NCBI GenBank assembly: GCA_002339675.1
Contig: DDKB01000001.1
Coordinates: 1-64,000, forward strand
Direction of reading: 5' to 3'
From: Stutzerimonas stutzeri
Lineage (GTDB): Bacteria > Pseudomonadota > Gammaproteobacteria > Pseudomonadales > Pseudomonadaceae
DNA length: 64,000 bases
Shown here: positions 43,774 to 52,079 of the stretch, piece after piece
Layout: each line of letters begins with the position of its first letter
Position numbering within the stretch: the first letter of the stretch is position 1
Made by a program: the position numbers and the translations under genes
The notes under the pieces: generated by a model
What the model saw: only the letters and a program-made list of their open reading frames with translations
The model's database searches: none
Told to the model about the DNA's origin: nothing

Positions 43774-44568
43774 ATGAACAACGCCCATCTCGAACTCACC
43801 GGCGTCGGTATCAGCTTTCCCACGGACAAAGGGCTCTACTGCGCGCTGCAGAACGTCAACCTGCGCATCGCCAAGGGCGAGTTCGTCTCGCTGATCGGCC
43901 ACTCCGGCTGCGGCAAGTCGACGGTGCTGAACATCGTCGCCGGGCTGTATCAGGCCACCACCGGCGGCGTGATCCTCGACGGCCGTGAGGTCAACGAACC
44001 CGGTCCGGAGCGCGCCGTGGTGTTCCAGAACCACAGCCTGCTGCCCTGGCTCAGCTGCTACGAAAACGTCGAACTGGCGGTACGGGAAGTCTTCCGGGGC
44101 CAGAAGAGCAAACGGGAAATGCGCGACTGGATCGAGCACAACCTCGAGCTGGTGCACATGACCCACGCCCGCGACAAACGCCCCAGCGAGATCTCCGGCG
44201 GGATGAAACAGCGCATCGGCATCGCCCGCGCGCTGGCCATGCAACCCAAGGTGTTGCTGATGGACGAGCCCTTCGGCGCCCTCGATGCGCTGACCCGCGC
44301 GCATCTGCAGGACTCGCTGATGGAGATCCACGCCGACCTTGGCAACACCGTGATCATGATCACCCATGACGTTGACGAGGCCGTGTTGCTCTCGGACCGC
44401 ATCGTGATGATGACCAACGGCCCCTCCGCAACCATCGGCGAGATCCTGAGGGTCGAGCTCGAACATCCGCGCGACCGCATGACCCTGGCCCACGACGCCC
44501 AGTACCACGCCTGCCGGGCGCAGGTTCTGGAGTTCCTCTACCAGCGCCAGCAGCGGCCTGCGGCCTGA
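43774..44568 (+). CDS. nrtC: Nitrate ABC transporter ATP-binding protein
   Basis: 264 residues, a single ATPase domain. Walker A GHSGCGKSTVLN near 45, Q-loop VVFQNHSLLPWLS, signature ISGGMKQRIGIARAL near 148, Walker B VLLMDEPFGALDAL, and switch His in ITHDVDEA. The C-terminal substrate-binding-like domain of cyanobacterial NrtC is absent, so it corresponds in size to NrtD; the symbol nrtC follows operon order and is a convention. Nine bp separate it from nrtB. Confidence 0.9.
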   Translation: MNNAHLELTGVGISFPTDKGLYCALQNVNLRIAKGEFVSLIGHSGCGKSTVLNIVAGLYQATTGGVILDGREVNEPGPERAVVFQNHSLLPWLSCYENVELAVREVFRGQKSKREMRDWIEHNLELVHMTHARDKRPSEISGGMKQRIGIARALAMQPKVLLMDEPFGALDALTRAHLQDSLMEIHADLGNTVIMITHDVDEAVLLSDRIVMMTNGPSATIGEILRVELEHPRDRMTLAHDAQYHACRAQVLEFLYQRQQRPAA

Positions 44569-44606
44569 CAAGCCACCAGGAAGCTAATCGAAAAAGGATC
44601 ACGAGC

Positions 44607-45725
44607 ATGGACAGAGCCTTGAACACCACGCGTCCGACGCAGGCCGTATCGCAAGCCACCGCCGCTGCCCTGCAGTTCTACATGGACTGGCTGTTGCTCG
44701 CTGCCTGGGCGATGGCCTGTATGGCGGGGCTGTGGCAGCAGCAACTGCTGTCGCTGGCCCTAGCCTGTCTCGCCGCAGGTCTGCAACTGACACAACAACG
44801 CAAACGCCGCGAGCATCAGCGCCACAGTGAGCATTTGCTGGCCGTGCTCGGCCAGCAGCAGGGGCTCATCGAGCCTCGTGAGGATCTGGTCGCCGCCTTT
44901 GGCGCTCAATCGCTGCGCAGCGAACGTTTACGAAGTGAAGTGCAGTTCGCCAGCGATGCCCTCGAGCGCATGGCCGCAACCGCCGAGCACAGCAGCATCG
45001 GCCAGGGCGAGCGAGTGCTGGCGATGACCGACGCCAGCAAGGCGCTGAGTCACAACCTGGAGCGGGTCAGCACACTGGGCCAGCAAGCCATGCAAGCCTT
45101 TGCCGACACCCACCGGCAAAGCCAGGCCGGCCGCGACAACGCGATGTCGGTCAGCACCCGCATGACCGAGGTACGCCAGAGCATGCAGCGCACCTCGGAT
45201 GCGGTCGGCCAGCTGTTGCAGGACACGGCTGCCGTCGGCAAAGCCGCCCTGAGCATCCAGAACGTCGCCAAGCAGACCCAGTTGCTCGCCCTGAATGCAT
45301 CCATCGAAGCGGCGCGAGCCGGCGAGCACGGTCGCGGTTTCGCGGTGGTGGCCGACGAGGTCCGCCAGCTGGCGCTGACCAGCGACTGCGCCGCCCAGGA
45401 CATCACCAGCGTGGTCGCCACGACCGGCAACGCAGTTCGTCGCGTCGAGGCCGAGGTCGTCCAGCACCAGCAATTGCTCGAACAAAGCGGCGAGCAAAGC
45501 AGCGCCTTGGCCGCCGAACTCGATCAGTTGGCGCGGCGCAGCCAGCTGAGCCTGGCCGAACTCAATCACCTGCAAACGGCCCTCGAAGAACAGCGACAGG
45601 GCAACCGTCTGTTGCGCGACCAGCTCGATCAGGTCGAGACCGGCGTCGAGCGCCAGCGCACCCAGGCCGAAGAGCTGCACAGCCTGACCCTCTACCTCAC
45701 CCGTCTCAGCCGTACGGAAGCCTGA
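44607..45725 (+). CDS. Membrane-anchored methyl-accepting-like signalling protein
   Basis: 372 residues. Two adjacent N-terminal transmembrane helices (LLLAAWAMACMAGLWQ and LLSLALACLAAGLQL) with essentially no periplasmic loop, no HAMP domain visible, then a coiled-coil signalling region with the conserved hairpin tip: QTQLLALNASIEAARAGEHG and FAVVADEVRQLA. It is thus a receptor without its own extracytoplasmic sensor. The next gene, 2 bp downstream, encodes a possible sensor, so the two may form a split receptor. Its place after nrtC suggests nitrate-linked chemotaxis or regulation (inference). Confidence 0.87.
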   Translation: MDRALNTTRPTQAVSQATAAALQFYMDWLLLAAWAMACMAGLWQQQLLSLALACLAAGLQLTQQRKRREHQRHSEHLLAVLGQQQGLIEPREDLVAAFGAQSLRSERLRSEVQFASDALERMAATAEHSSIGQGERVLAMTDASKALSHNLERVSTLGQQAMQAFADTHRQSQAGRDNAMSVSTRMTEVRQSMQRTSDAVGQLLQDTAAVGKAALSIQNVAKQTQLLALNASIEAARAGEHGRGFAVVADEVRQLALTSDCAAQDITSVVATTGNAVRRVEAEVVQHQQLLEQSGEQSSALAAELDQLARRSQLSLAELNHLQTALEEQRQGNRLLRDQLDQVETGVERQRTQAEELHSLTLYLTRLSRTEA

Positions 45726-45727
45726 CC

Positions 45728-46423
45728 ATGGAAGTATCGATCGCCCTGATCCTGGCCGCTGGCCTGGTGCTGCTCGGCAACCATCTCAGTCGCGTTGCAG
45801 CCGAGCGGCATCGCAAGCGTCTCAGCGCAACCGATGTACAGGCGCTGCAACATGCGCTGGAAGTCCTTCAATTCGTGCAGAAACACCGTGGCCTGGGTGG
45901 CCAACCTGATGCCGCAGCCGCCGCGCAGCGGTTGGAGGTCGCACACCATATCGACCGGCTCTGGCAGGAATGGAAAGGTCAGGAAAACCGTCCGGCGATG
46001 CGCGCTTTGTGGCAGCAGATACGGCGGACGCCGGCGGATTTCGAGCCGCACTGCATCCTGATCGAGCAACTGCTCGAAAGCATCCATGTGCTTGAGCTGC
46101 GCCTTGTCTTCCAGGGCAATCCGCAGGTGTCAGGCATGTGCGAGGCCTGTCGCGCACTGGAAGACCTCGGACGTTTGCGCGGCCTGGCAGTGCGTGCAGC
46201 CAACTTTGAAAAGTGCCCGTTGGATATGCAGATCCAGATGCGCTATCTCTGCCTGCGCCTCACCGACCCGATCAGTGGCGACAGCCTGCGCAACCTCATC
46301 GAACACCTGGAGTGCAACCTGATCGACGCACCGCGGGTCAGCCTGGCGCCAGCCGAATGCTACGCGCTGATCACCCCAATCATCGATGAGCGCCTGCAAG
46401 GCATTCGCCATAGCATCGCCTGA
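45728..46423 (+). CDS. Membrane-anchored protein with NIT-like sensor region
   Basis: 231 residues. One N-terminal helix (ALILAAGLVLLGNHL), then an all-helical region with LQFVQKHRGLGG near 48-60, a segment resembling the start of nitrate/nitrite-sensing (NIT) domains, and a helical remainder with several Cys (MCEACRALEDL, EKCPLD). No enzymatic or DNA-binding motif. It is 2 bp downstream of the methyl-accepting-like gene and probably co-translated. NIT assignment is by pattern and moderate; a PilJ-type helical bundle is the alternative. Confidence 0.65.
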   Translation: MEVSIALILAAGLVLLGNHLSRVAAERHRKRLSATDVQALQHALEVLQFVQKHRGLGGQPDAAAAAQRLEVAHHIDRLWQEWKGQENRPAMRALWQQIRRTPADFEPHCILIEQLLESIHVLELRLVFQGNPQVSGMCEACRALEDLGRLRGLAVRAANFEKCPLDMQIQMRYLCLRLTDPISGDSLRNLIEHLECNLIDAPRVSLAPAECYALITPIIDERLQGIRHSIA

Positions 46424-46563
46424 CGCACCGAAGGACATCGTACGGGCCATCAACTCGTTGAATCATGCTTGGGCCGGCCGGGCGGACGCGTAGAATCAGC
46501 GCCCGCGTCGGGCCGGCAGTCGGCCAACGCCCCGCACCAAGCCTTCAGCACGACGAGAGCACC

Positions 46564-47007
46564 ATGGCCCGCCTGACCCTGCAGTTTCCCGAAGACCAGT
46601 TCTGCTTCAGCACCCAGCTGACCGTTCGCATCACCGATATCAACGCCGGCAACCACCTCGCCAACGACTCGATGATCTCGATGATTTCCGAGGCCCGTGC
46701 ACGCTTCCTGTTCGCCTACGGCATCGCCGAGACCAGCAAGGATGGCGGCGGCATCATCGTCACCGACCTGGCGACCACCTACAAAGCCGAAGCCCATGCA
46801 CGGGACGCCCTGCTGTTCGAAGTCGGCGTCATGGATTTCAACAAGTACGGCGGCGACATCACCTTCCGTATCACCCGGCCGGCGGACGGCACGCTGATCG
46901 CCATGGCCAAGTCCGGCTTCGTCTTTTACGACTACGTGCAGAGCCGCGTTGTCGCTATGCCTGAGGCATTTGCTGCCAAATTCCCGCGGGTGAACCGGAT
47001 CGACTAG
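46564..47007 (+). CDS. Hotdog-fold thioesterase
   Basis: 147 residues. Acyl-CoA thioesterase of the 4HBT/FadM-like group: TVRITDINAGNHLANDSMIS near residue 20 carries the usual Asp and is followed by a hydrophobic central helix (MISMISEARARFLFAYG). It is short, with no signal, and likely tetrameric in the cytoplasm; the substrate is unknown. The ATG at 46564 was chosen since the family begins near LTLQFPEDQF; the frame extends 33 codons upstream into non-family residues. It is convergent with the PfkB-type kinase, stops 1-2 bp apart. Confidence 0.8.
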   Translation: MARLTLQFPEDQFCFSTQLTVRITDINAGNHLANDSMISMISEARARFLFAYGIAETSKDGGGIIVTDLATTYKAEAHARDALLFEVGVMDFNKYGGDITFRITRPADGTLIAMAKSGFVFYDYVQSRVVAMPEAFAAKFPRVNRID

Positions 47008-47008
47008 A

Positions 47009-47947
47009 TCAACCGTTGTCGTCACCGAGCTGCAGCAGTCGCTGCACATCCTCGCGGTGGCAGAGCTCGGTACCGGGGCGCATCACGGTGGCGGCTCCGG
47101 CGGCGATACCGTAGCGCACGGCCTCGTCCAAGCTGCGCCCTTCGGCTAGCGCCAGCACGATGGCACCGAGCATGCTGTCGCCTGCGCCTACCGCACTAAC
47201 CACCGGAACCTGTGGCGAGCGCAGCCGCTGCAATTGCTCGCCGCAAGCCACCAGCGCCCCATCCGCGCCCAGCGACAGCACAATGATCTGCGCACTGCCC
47301 CTCGCCATCAGGCCTCGCAGCGCTTGCTCCTGCTCCAGTTCGCTGGTGATCGGGCGACCGACCAGGGTCGACAGCTCGTTGAGGCTCGGCTTCAGCAGAT
47401 ACGCGCCGCCCTGACGTGCCACGTAGGCCAAGGGCTCGCCAGACAGGTCGACGACCAGCCTGGCGCCGATGCGGCGCGTCAGGCTGAGCAGATCATCGTA
47501 GAACGTAAGCGCCACACCCGGCGGAAAGCTCCCGCTCAGCACCAGATAAGCCGGCACCGGGTCCAGCGACGTCAGTGCATCGAGACAACGGGCCAGCTCC
47601 TCGGAGGACAAGGAGGGCCCAGGCAGTACAAAACGGTACTGCAGCCCGGTCTCAAACTCGTCCACGGTAAAACTTTCACGGGTGTCCCCAGCGATCGGAA
47701 CGGGTCGGTGCGCCAGGCCAAGCTCATCCAGCGCTCGCGTCAGCAGATCGCCGAACGGACCGCCCGCCGGATAGACGGCCACCGCCTCGCCACCCAGCGT
47801 GTCGACCACCCGCGCGACGTTGATCCCGCCGCCACCCGGGTCGTGGCGCGGCAGCGAGCAGCGTAGCTTTTCGGTACTGGTTACCCGCGCAGTGCTGACG
47901 GACAGATCCATTGCCGGGTTCAGGGTCAGGCTGGCAATAACGGGCAT
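47009..47947 (-). CDS. PfkB-family sugar kinase (1-phosphofructokinase/Pfk2-like)
   Basis: 312 residues, ribokinase fold. Motifs are LTLNPAMDLSV at the start, DPGGGGINVARVVDTLGG near 38, LLKPSLNELSTLVGR near 185, and the catalytic AVGAGDSMLGAIVLALAE near 250. Closest in pattern to hexose-phosphate kinases (Pfk2, FruK, LacC). Many pseudomonads lack ATP-dependent Pfk-1, so an alternative phosphofructokinase is of metabolic note, but the substrate is unproven. It is transcribed away from the transporter gene. Confidence 0.83.
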   Translation of the reverse strand: MPVIASLTLNPAMDLSVSTARVTSTEKLRCSLPRHDPGGGGINVARVVDTLGGEAVAVYPAGGPFGDLLTRALDELGLAHRPVPIAGDTRESFTVDEFETGLQYRFVLPGPSLSSEELARCLDALTSLDPVPAYLVLSGSFPPGVALTFYDDLLSLTRRIGARLVVDLSGEPLAYVARQGGAYLLKPSLNELSTLVGRPITSELEQEQALRGLMARGSAQIIVLSLGADGALVACGEQLQRLRSPQVPVVSAVGAGDSMLGAIVLALAEGRSLDEAVRYGIAAGAATVMRPGTELCHREDVQRLLQLGDDNG

Positions 47948-48038
47948 CGATCACTCCTCGAAGCGTGGCAGGTAAAGCCTAACAGCCGACGTCAGGACAA
48001 GGACAATCGGCAAGACATTGCCCTGAAATGGCGCCCAC

Positions 48039-48055
48039 CGCACAACGGCTGTGCA
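48039..48055 (+). promoter_or_regulatory. NtrC-type enhancer site upstream of nitrate transporter
   Basis: CGCAC-AACGGCT-GTGCA matches the NtrC dyad TGCAC-N7-GTGCA at 9 of 10 positions, about 100 bp upstream of the expected transcript start. Confidence 0.6.
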
Positions 48056-48120
48056 ACCGACGTCGACTGGCCGGGCGAGACCAACGACACGAGCCGCATG
48101 GAACGGGGCTGGAGGCTGAC

Positions 48121-48135
48121 TGGCACGTTAGATGC
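48121..48135 (+). promoter_or_regulatory. Sigma-54 promoter of nitrate transporter gene
   Basis: TGGCAC-GTTAG-ATGC: -24 box perfect, -12 box with GC conserved and N5 spacing. Confidence 0.75.
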
Positions 48136-48152
48136 TTCGCTATCGATACGGT

Positions 48153-48230
48153 AGGCCAACGGCGGTCTCCACCCTAGACAAAGGCGTCGCACCATTCCTG
48201 CTCCGGCAGGCGTGATGCGGCGCCTTTTTG
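48153..48230 (+). promoter_or_regulatory. NasT-responsive leader: ANTAR hairpin plus terminator (transporter)
   Basis: AGGCC-AACGGC-GGTCT hairpin (loop A1/G4) at 48153-48168, then AAAGGCGTCGCA paired with TGCGGCGCCTTT and a T-run (48180-48225). Same order as at nrtA and nirB. Confidence 0.78.
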
Positions 48231-48290
48231 TTTTCGCCTCGAAGTTGGGGCGGCCTCTTTTGCACAAGACGAATGCCTGGAGCCCACCCG

Positions 48291-49502
48291 ATGAACACCA
48301 GTTTCTGGAAAGCCGGCCACACGCCGACCCTGTTATCCGCCTTTCTCTATTTCGACCTGAGTTTCATGGTCTGGTACGTGCTTGGCCCGCTTGGCGTGCA
48401 GATCGCGGCCGACCTCGGCCTCACCACCCAGCAGCGTGCCTTCATGGTTGCCACGCCGATCCTTTCCGGTGCCGTGCTGCGCCTGGTGCTGGGCATGCTG
48501 GCCGACCGCACCTCCCCCAAGACCGCCGGGCTGTTCGGTCAGGTCGTGGTGATCGCTGCGCTGTTCGTGGCCTGGCTCCACGGCATTCACAGTTATGAAC
48601 AAGCCCTGCTGCTCGGCCTTTTCCTTGGCATGGCGGGAGCCTCCTTCGCCGTCGCCCTGCCACTGGCTTCGCAGTGGTACCCGCCGCAGCACCAAGGCAA
48701 GGCCATGGGCATCGCCGGTGCGGGCAACTCCGGTACCGTTTTCGCGGCGCTGTTCGCACCTGTGCTGGCGACGATGTTTGGCTGGAGCAATGTGTTCGGT
48801 CTCGCGCTGATTCCACTGGTCCTGGTGCTGATCATCTTCGCCACGCAGGCGAAGAATGCACCGAATCGTCCCGCGCCCAAGTCCTTTGCCGACTACATGA
48901 AAGCCCTCGGCGACCGAGACAGCTGGTGGTTCATGTTCTTCTACAGCGTCACCTTCGGCGGCTTCCTCGGTCTGGCCAGTACCCTGCCGGGCTATTTCCA
49001 TGATCAGTACGCCCTCGACCCGGTCAAGGCCGGCTATTACACCGCCGCCTGCGTCTTTGCCGGCAGCATGCTGCGCCCGCTCGGGGGGGCACTGGCCGAC
49101 CGAATCGGCGGCATCCGCTCGTTGCTGGTGATGTACACGGTTGCTGCCGTTTGCCTGTTCGTTGTCGGCTTCAATCTACCGAGTTCGACGGCTGCACTGG
49201 CCTTGTTCGTGGTCGCCATGCTCAGCCTGGGAGCGGGCAACGGTGCTGTGTTCCAACTTGTGCCGCAGCGCTTCCACAAGGAAATCGGCGTGATGACCGG
49301 CCTGGTCGGCATGGCTGGCGGCATTGGTGGTTTCCTGCTCACCGCAGGGCTCGGCGCCGTCAAGCAGGCCACGGGTGACTATCAGATGGGTCTCTGGCTG
49401 TTCGCCAGCCTGGGTGCGCTGGCCTGGTTCGGCCTCTATGGTGTAAAGCGTCGCTGGAGAACCACCTGGGGCTCTGCCGCGATGACCGCTGCCCGCGTCT
49501 GA
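48291..49502 (+). CDS. nasA: NarK/NasA-type nitrate/nitrite MFS transporter
   Basis: 403 residues, twelve membrane helices. The Nitrate-Nitrite-Porter signatures are partly visible: GLFLGMAGASFAVALPLASQ around helix 4-5 and SLGAGNGAVFQLVPQ around helix 10. It imports nitrate (or exchanges nitrite) across the inner membrane. GGAG lies eight bases before the ATG at 48291; the in-frame start at 48228 lies at the end of the leader terminator. The name nasA follows the P. aeruginosa transporter and should not be confused with nitrate reductase. Confidence 0.9.
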   Translation: MNTSFWKAGHTPTLLSAFLYFDLSFMVWYVLGPLGVQIAADLGLTTQQRAFMVATPILSGAVLRLVLGMLADRTSPKTAGLFGQVVVIAALFVAWLHGIHSYEQALLLGLFLGMAGASFAVALPLASQWYPPQHQGKAMGIAGAGNSGTVFAALFAPVLATMFGWSNVFGLALIPLVLVLIIFATQAKNAPNRPAPKSFADYMKALGDRDSWWFMFFYSVTFGGFLGLASTLPGYFHDQYALDPVKAGYYTAACVFAGSMLRPLGGALADRIGGIRSLLVMYTVAAVCLFVVGFNLPSSTAALALFVVAMLSLGAGNGAVFQLVPQRFHKEIGVMTGLVGMAGGIGGFLLTAGLGAVKQATGDYQMGLWLFASLGALAWFGLYGVKRRWRTTWGSAAMTAARV

Positions 49503-49587
49503 GTTCATCCAGGCAACACTTGGAAGGCAGGCCTCAGGGCCTGCCTTCGTCGTTCGTTTTTGCAGGCGCGCCATTGGAGTTTCGCCC

Positions 49588-51261
49588 ATGCCCTTGCAGC
49601 TGTCGTTTGGTGAAGCCACCGCCACCGGCCCCCGCGAAGAGAACCAGGACGCCCTGCGAATCGTGACGCCGACCCCGGGCCTCGCTGCCAGCAAGGGGGC
49701 GCTGTTCGCCATCGCCGATGGCGTCAGCCACTGCGCTGACGGCGGCCTCGCCGCTCGGGCGACCCTGCAGGCATTGGCGACCGACTACTACGCCACGCCG
49801 GAAACCTGGACCGTCGCGCAGTCTCTGGATCGACTGTTGGTCGCGCACAATCGCTGGCTACAGGCCAATGGTGGCGGGCTGCCTTTGCTGACCACACTGA
49901 CCGCGCTGGTACTGCGCGGGCGCCGCTTCACCCTCGCCCATGTTGGCGATTGTCGCGCCTACCGTTGGTTGGATGGCGAGCTGCAGCGGCTGAGCGAAGA
50001 CCATGTCTGGGAACAACCCGGCATGCAGCACGTGCTCAAGCGCGCGATGGGGCTGGACCAGCACCTGGTGGTGGACTATCTCGACGGCGAACTCAGGCTT
50101 GGCGAAAGTTTTGTGCTGCTGAGCGACGGCGTCTGGGCCAGCATTACCGAGGGCGATATTCAGAACATCCTGCGGGCCGAGCCGGATCTCTCACGCGCGG
50201 CCCATGCGCTGGTCCATCTCGCCCACCAGACCGGCAGCCAGGACAACGCCAGCGCGCTGCTGCTACGGGTCGACGAACTGCCGGAAACGGCGCTGGCTGA
50301 CTCACTCGCGCAACTTGCGAGCTGGCCGCTGCCGCCAAAGCTGCGCCCGGGGCAGGTGTTCGAAGGCTGGACCGTCACGGCGTTATTGGCCGAGTCGCGG
50401 CAATCGCTGGTTTACCGGGTCAGCGATCAGCAGGGTCAGCCCTGGCTGTTGAAGACCTTGCCGCCAGATCGTCATGACGAGCCTGAAGCCGGGCCGGCAC
50501 TGCTGCAGGAAGAATGGTTTCTACGCCGCGTCGCGGGTCGACACTTTCCGGAAACCCACGGCCTGCCGCAGCGCCAGCACCTGTACTACGTGCAGCGCGA
50601 GTACAGCGGCCAGACCCTCGCCCAGCTGTTCACCCAGCAGGGCCCGATGGCGATGGTCGACTGGTTGCAGCTGACGCCACGCCTGATTCGCACGCTGGGT
50701 ATGTTGCATCGGCGCAACATCCTGCACCGCGACATCAAGCCGGAAAATCTGCACAGCGATGATGCCGGTGAGCTACGCCTGCTGGACTTCGGCCTCGCCT
50801 ACTGCCCGGGCCTATCCCAGGATCAACCGCACAACCTGCCGGGTACGCCGAGCTATATCGCCCCGGAAGCCTTTGCTGGCGCAGAGCCAAGCCGGGAACA
50901 GGACCTCTACGCAGCCGGCGTCACGCTTTTTTATCTGCTCACAGGCCACTACCCCTACGGCGAAATCGAAGCCTTCCAGCGGCCGCGTTTCGGCAACCCG
51001 GTGCCGGCCAGTCGCTATCGCCCCGACCTGCCCCAGTGGCTGGACGACATGCTCAAACGCGCCGTCGCGGCTGATCCCTCACAGCGCTTCGAAACCGCGG
51101 AAGAATGGCTATTGACCCTGGAACAGGGCGAGCGCCTGGCAGGCGCTGCACCCAAGCTGCCGCTGCTGGAGCGTGAACCGTTGAAGGTCTGGCGCAGCCT
51201 GGCCTTGTGCTCACTGCTGTTGAACCTGGTCATGCTCGTCTGGTGGGCGAAAGGCGCTTAG
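49588..51261 (+). CDS. Fused PP2C phosphatase and Ser/Thr protein kinase
   Basis: 557 residues. The N-terminal PP2C phosphatase has PREENQDALRIV, FAIADGVSHCADGG, LLSDGVWAS and DNASALLLRVDE. From about 260 follows a Hanks-type kinase with Lys in LLKTLPPD, catalytic loop ILHRDIKPENLHSD, DFGLAYC and GTPSYIAPEAF. A single C-terminal transmembrane helix (LALCSLLLNLVMLVWW) anchors it. Both activities look intact. It lies between the transporter and nirB, as in other pseudomonad nitrate assimilation loci, suggesting a regulatory role; the substrate is unknown. Confidence 0.9.
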   Translation: MPLQLSFGEATATGPREENQDALRIVTPTPGLAASKGALFAIADGVSHCADGGLAARATLQALATDYYATPETWTVAQSLDRLLVAHNRWLQANGGGLPLLTTLTALVLRGRRFTLAHVGDCRAYRWLDGELQRLSEDHVWEQPGMQHVLKRAMGLDQHLVVDYLDGELRLGESFVLLSDGVWASITEGDIQNILRAEPDLSRAAHALVHLAHQTGSQDNASALLLRVDELPETALADSLAQLASWPLPPKLRPGQVFEGWTVTALLAESRQSLVYRVSDQQGQPWLLKTLPPDRHDEPEAGPALLQEEWFLRRVAGRHFPETHGLPQRQHLYYVQREYSGQTLAQLFTQQGPMAMVDWLQLTPRLIRTLGMLHRRNILHRDIKPENLHSDDAGELRLLDFGLAYCPGLSQDQPHNLPGTPSYIAPEAFAGAEPSREQDLYAAGVTLFYLLTGHYPYGEIEAFQRPRFGNPVPASRYRPDLPQWLDDMLKRAVAADPSQRFETAEEWLLTLEQGERLAGAAPKLPLLEREPLKVWRSLALCSLLLNLVMLVWWAKGA

Positions 51262-51275
51262 CGCACAACTCGCCG

Positions 51276-51596
51276 TCAAATGCTGACGCGTCGGACGATC
51301 AAGCCTTGCCGAGAAACGCGCGTCAGCTGCCGCACACACTCCTCCAGACGCTCTGCGCTCGGCGCCTGGACGACCGCCAGGTCAAAACTGTTGGAGGCGA
51401 AGTGGGCCAGCGATTCATCAGCTCCGGTGAACTGAACGACAAAGGCGCGCGGCCTGCCCCAGCGCTTCGGCCAGCCGTCCAGATAGCGCAGAAGCGAGGG
51501 CTGATGGCTACCGCCAAGGAGGATTTTCGGATTGCTACGAACCAGCCCGCTAGTGATCGGGGCCAAGCGTAGGGGAGCGCGTTGCAGTGCATTCAT
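51276..51596 (-). CDS. Hypothetical protein, 106 aa, methyltransferase-end-like
   Basis: No family recognised. The C-terminal half (NSFDLAVVQAPSAERLEECV, RQLTRVSRQGLIV) looks like the last strands of a class-I methyltransferase fold without the SAM motif, so it may be a remnant or a small regulator. The ATG at 51596 is preferred to 51767, but no strong Shine-Dalgarno is visible. It is convergent with the kinase-phosphatase and divergent from nirB. Confidence 0.5.
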   Translation of the reverse strand: MNALQRAPLRLAPITSGLVRSNPKILLGGSHQPSLLRYLDGWPKRWGRPRAFVVQFTGADESLAHFASNSFDLAVVQAPSAERLEECVRQLTRVSRQGLIVRRVSI

Positions 51597-51791
51597 TGGA
51601 AGAAGTCCCGCCTCAAGAATTCCGCTGGGCAGCGGTGGGAGGCGACACCGAACCAGCGCTTTAGCGGTATTTCGAAGCCTTCGGCTCCAGGCGCCCCGCA
51701 AGTAGCTGACTAAATCGGCGCATGGGCTGAACAATAGAAAAGCGGCACGGCGGCTGTCAACGGCCAATTTCCGGCAGGCTTGGGTGGCGGC

Positions 51792-51808
51792 TGCACCAGT
51801 GCTGCGCA
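51792..51808 (+). promoter_or_regulatory. NtrC-type enhancer site upstream of nirB
   Basis: TGCAC-CAGTGCT-GCGCA matches the dyad at 9 of 10 positions, about 118 bp before the expected transcript start. Confidence 0.5.
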
Positions 51809-51892
51809 GATCGCTTCATCGGGGTGCAATAAATCGCCAATTGCGTTCGCATAACGGCTGCTAAACCGCTGAAAACACCTCAAAAGCCCGGT

Positions 51893-51907
51893 TGGCACAG
51901 CCTCTGC
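51893..51907 (+). promoter_or_regulatory. Sigma-54 promoter of nirB operon
   Basis: TGGCAC-AGCCT-CTGC; perfect -24 and a -12 box with GC conserved and N5 spacing. Confidence 0.78.
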
Positions 51908-51930
51908 ATTACCTGCCTCACATAGGCCAG

Positions 51931-52025
51931 ACCTTCAACGTGGAGGGTCGGGCTCCGAATACGGGAAAAAGGACAAAGGCGTCCTCACTGGGAGATCAGT
52001 GGGACGCCTTTTTTCGTTCTGGATT
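51931..52025 (+). promoter_or_regulatory. NasT-responsive leader: ANTAR hairpin plus terminator (nirB)
   Basis: ACCTTC-AACGTG-GAGGGT hairpin (6-bp stem, loop A1/G4) at 51931-51948, then AAAGGCGTCC paired with GGACGCCTTT and a T-run (51975-52024). Confidence 0.85.
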
Positions 52026-52079
52026 TTTACAACGGCACGGCAGGCAGCTATCGACTGCTCGGTCTACGGGGAGAACGGC

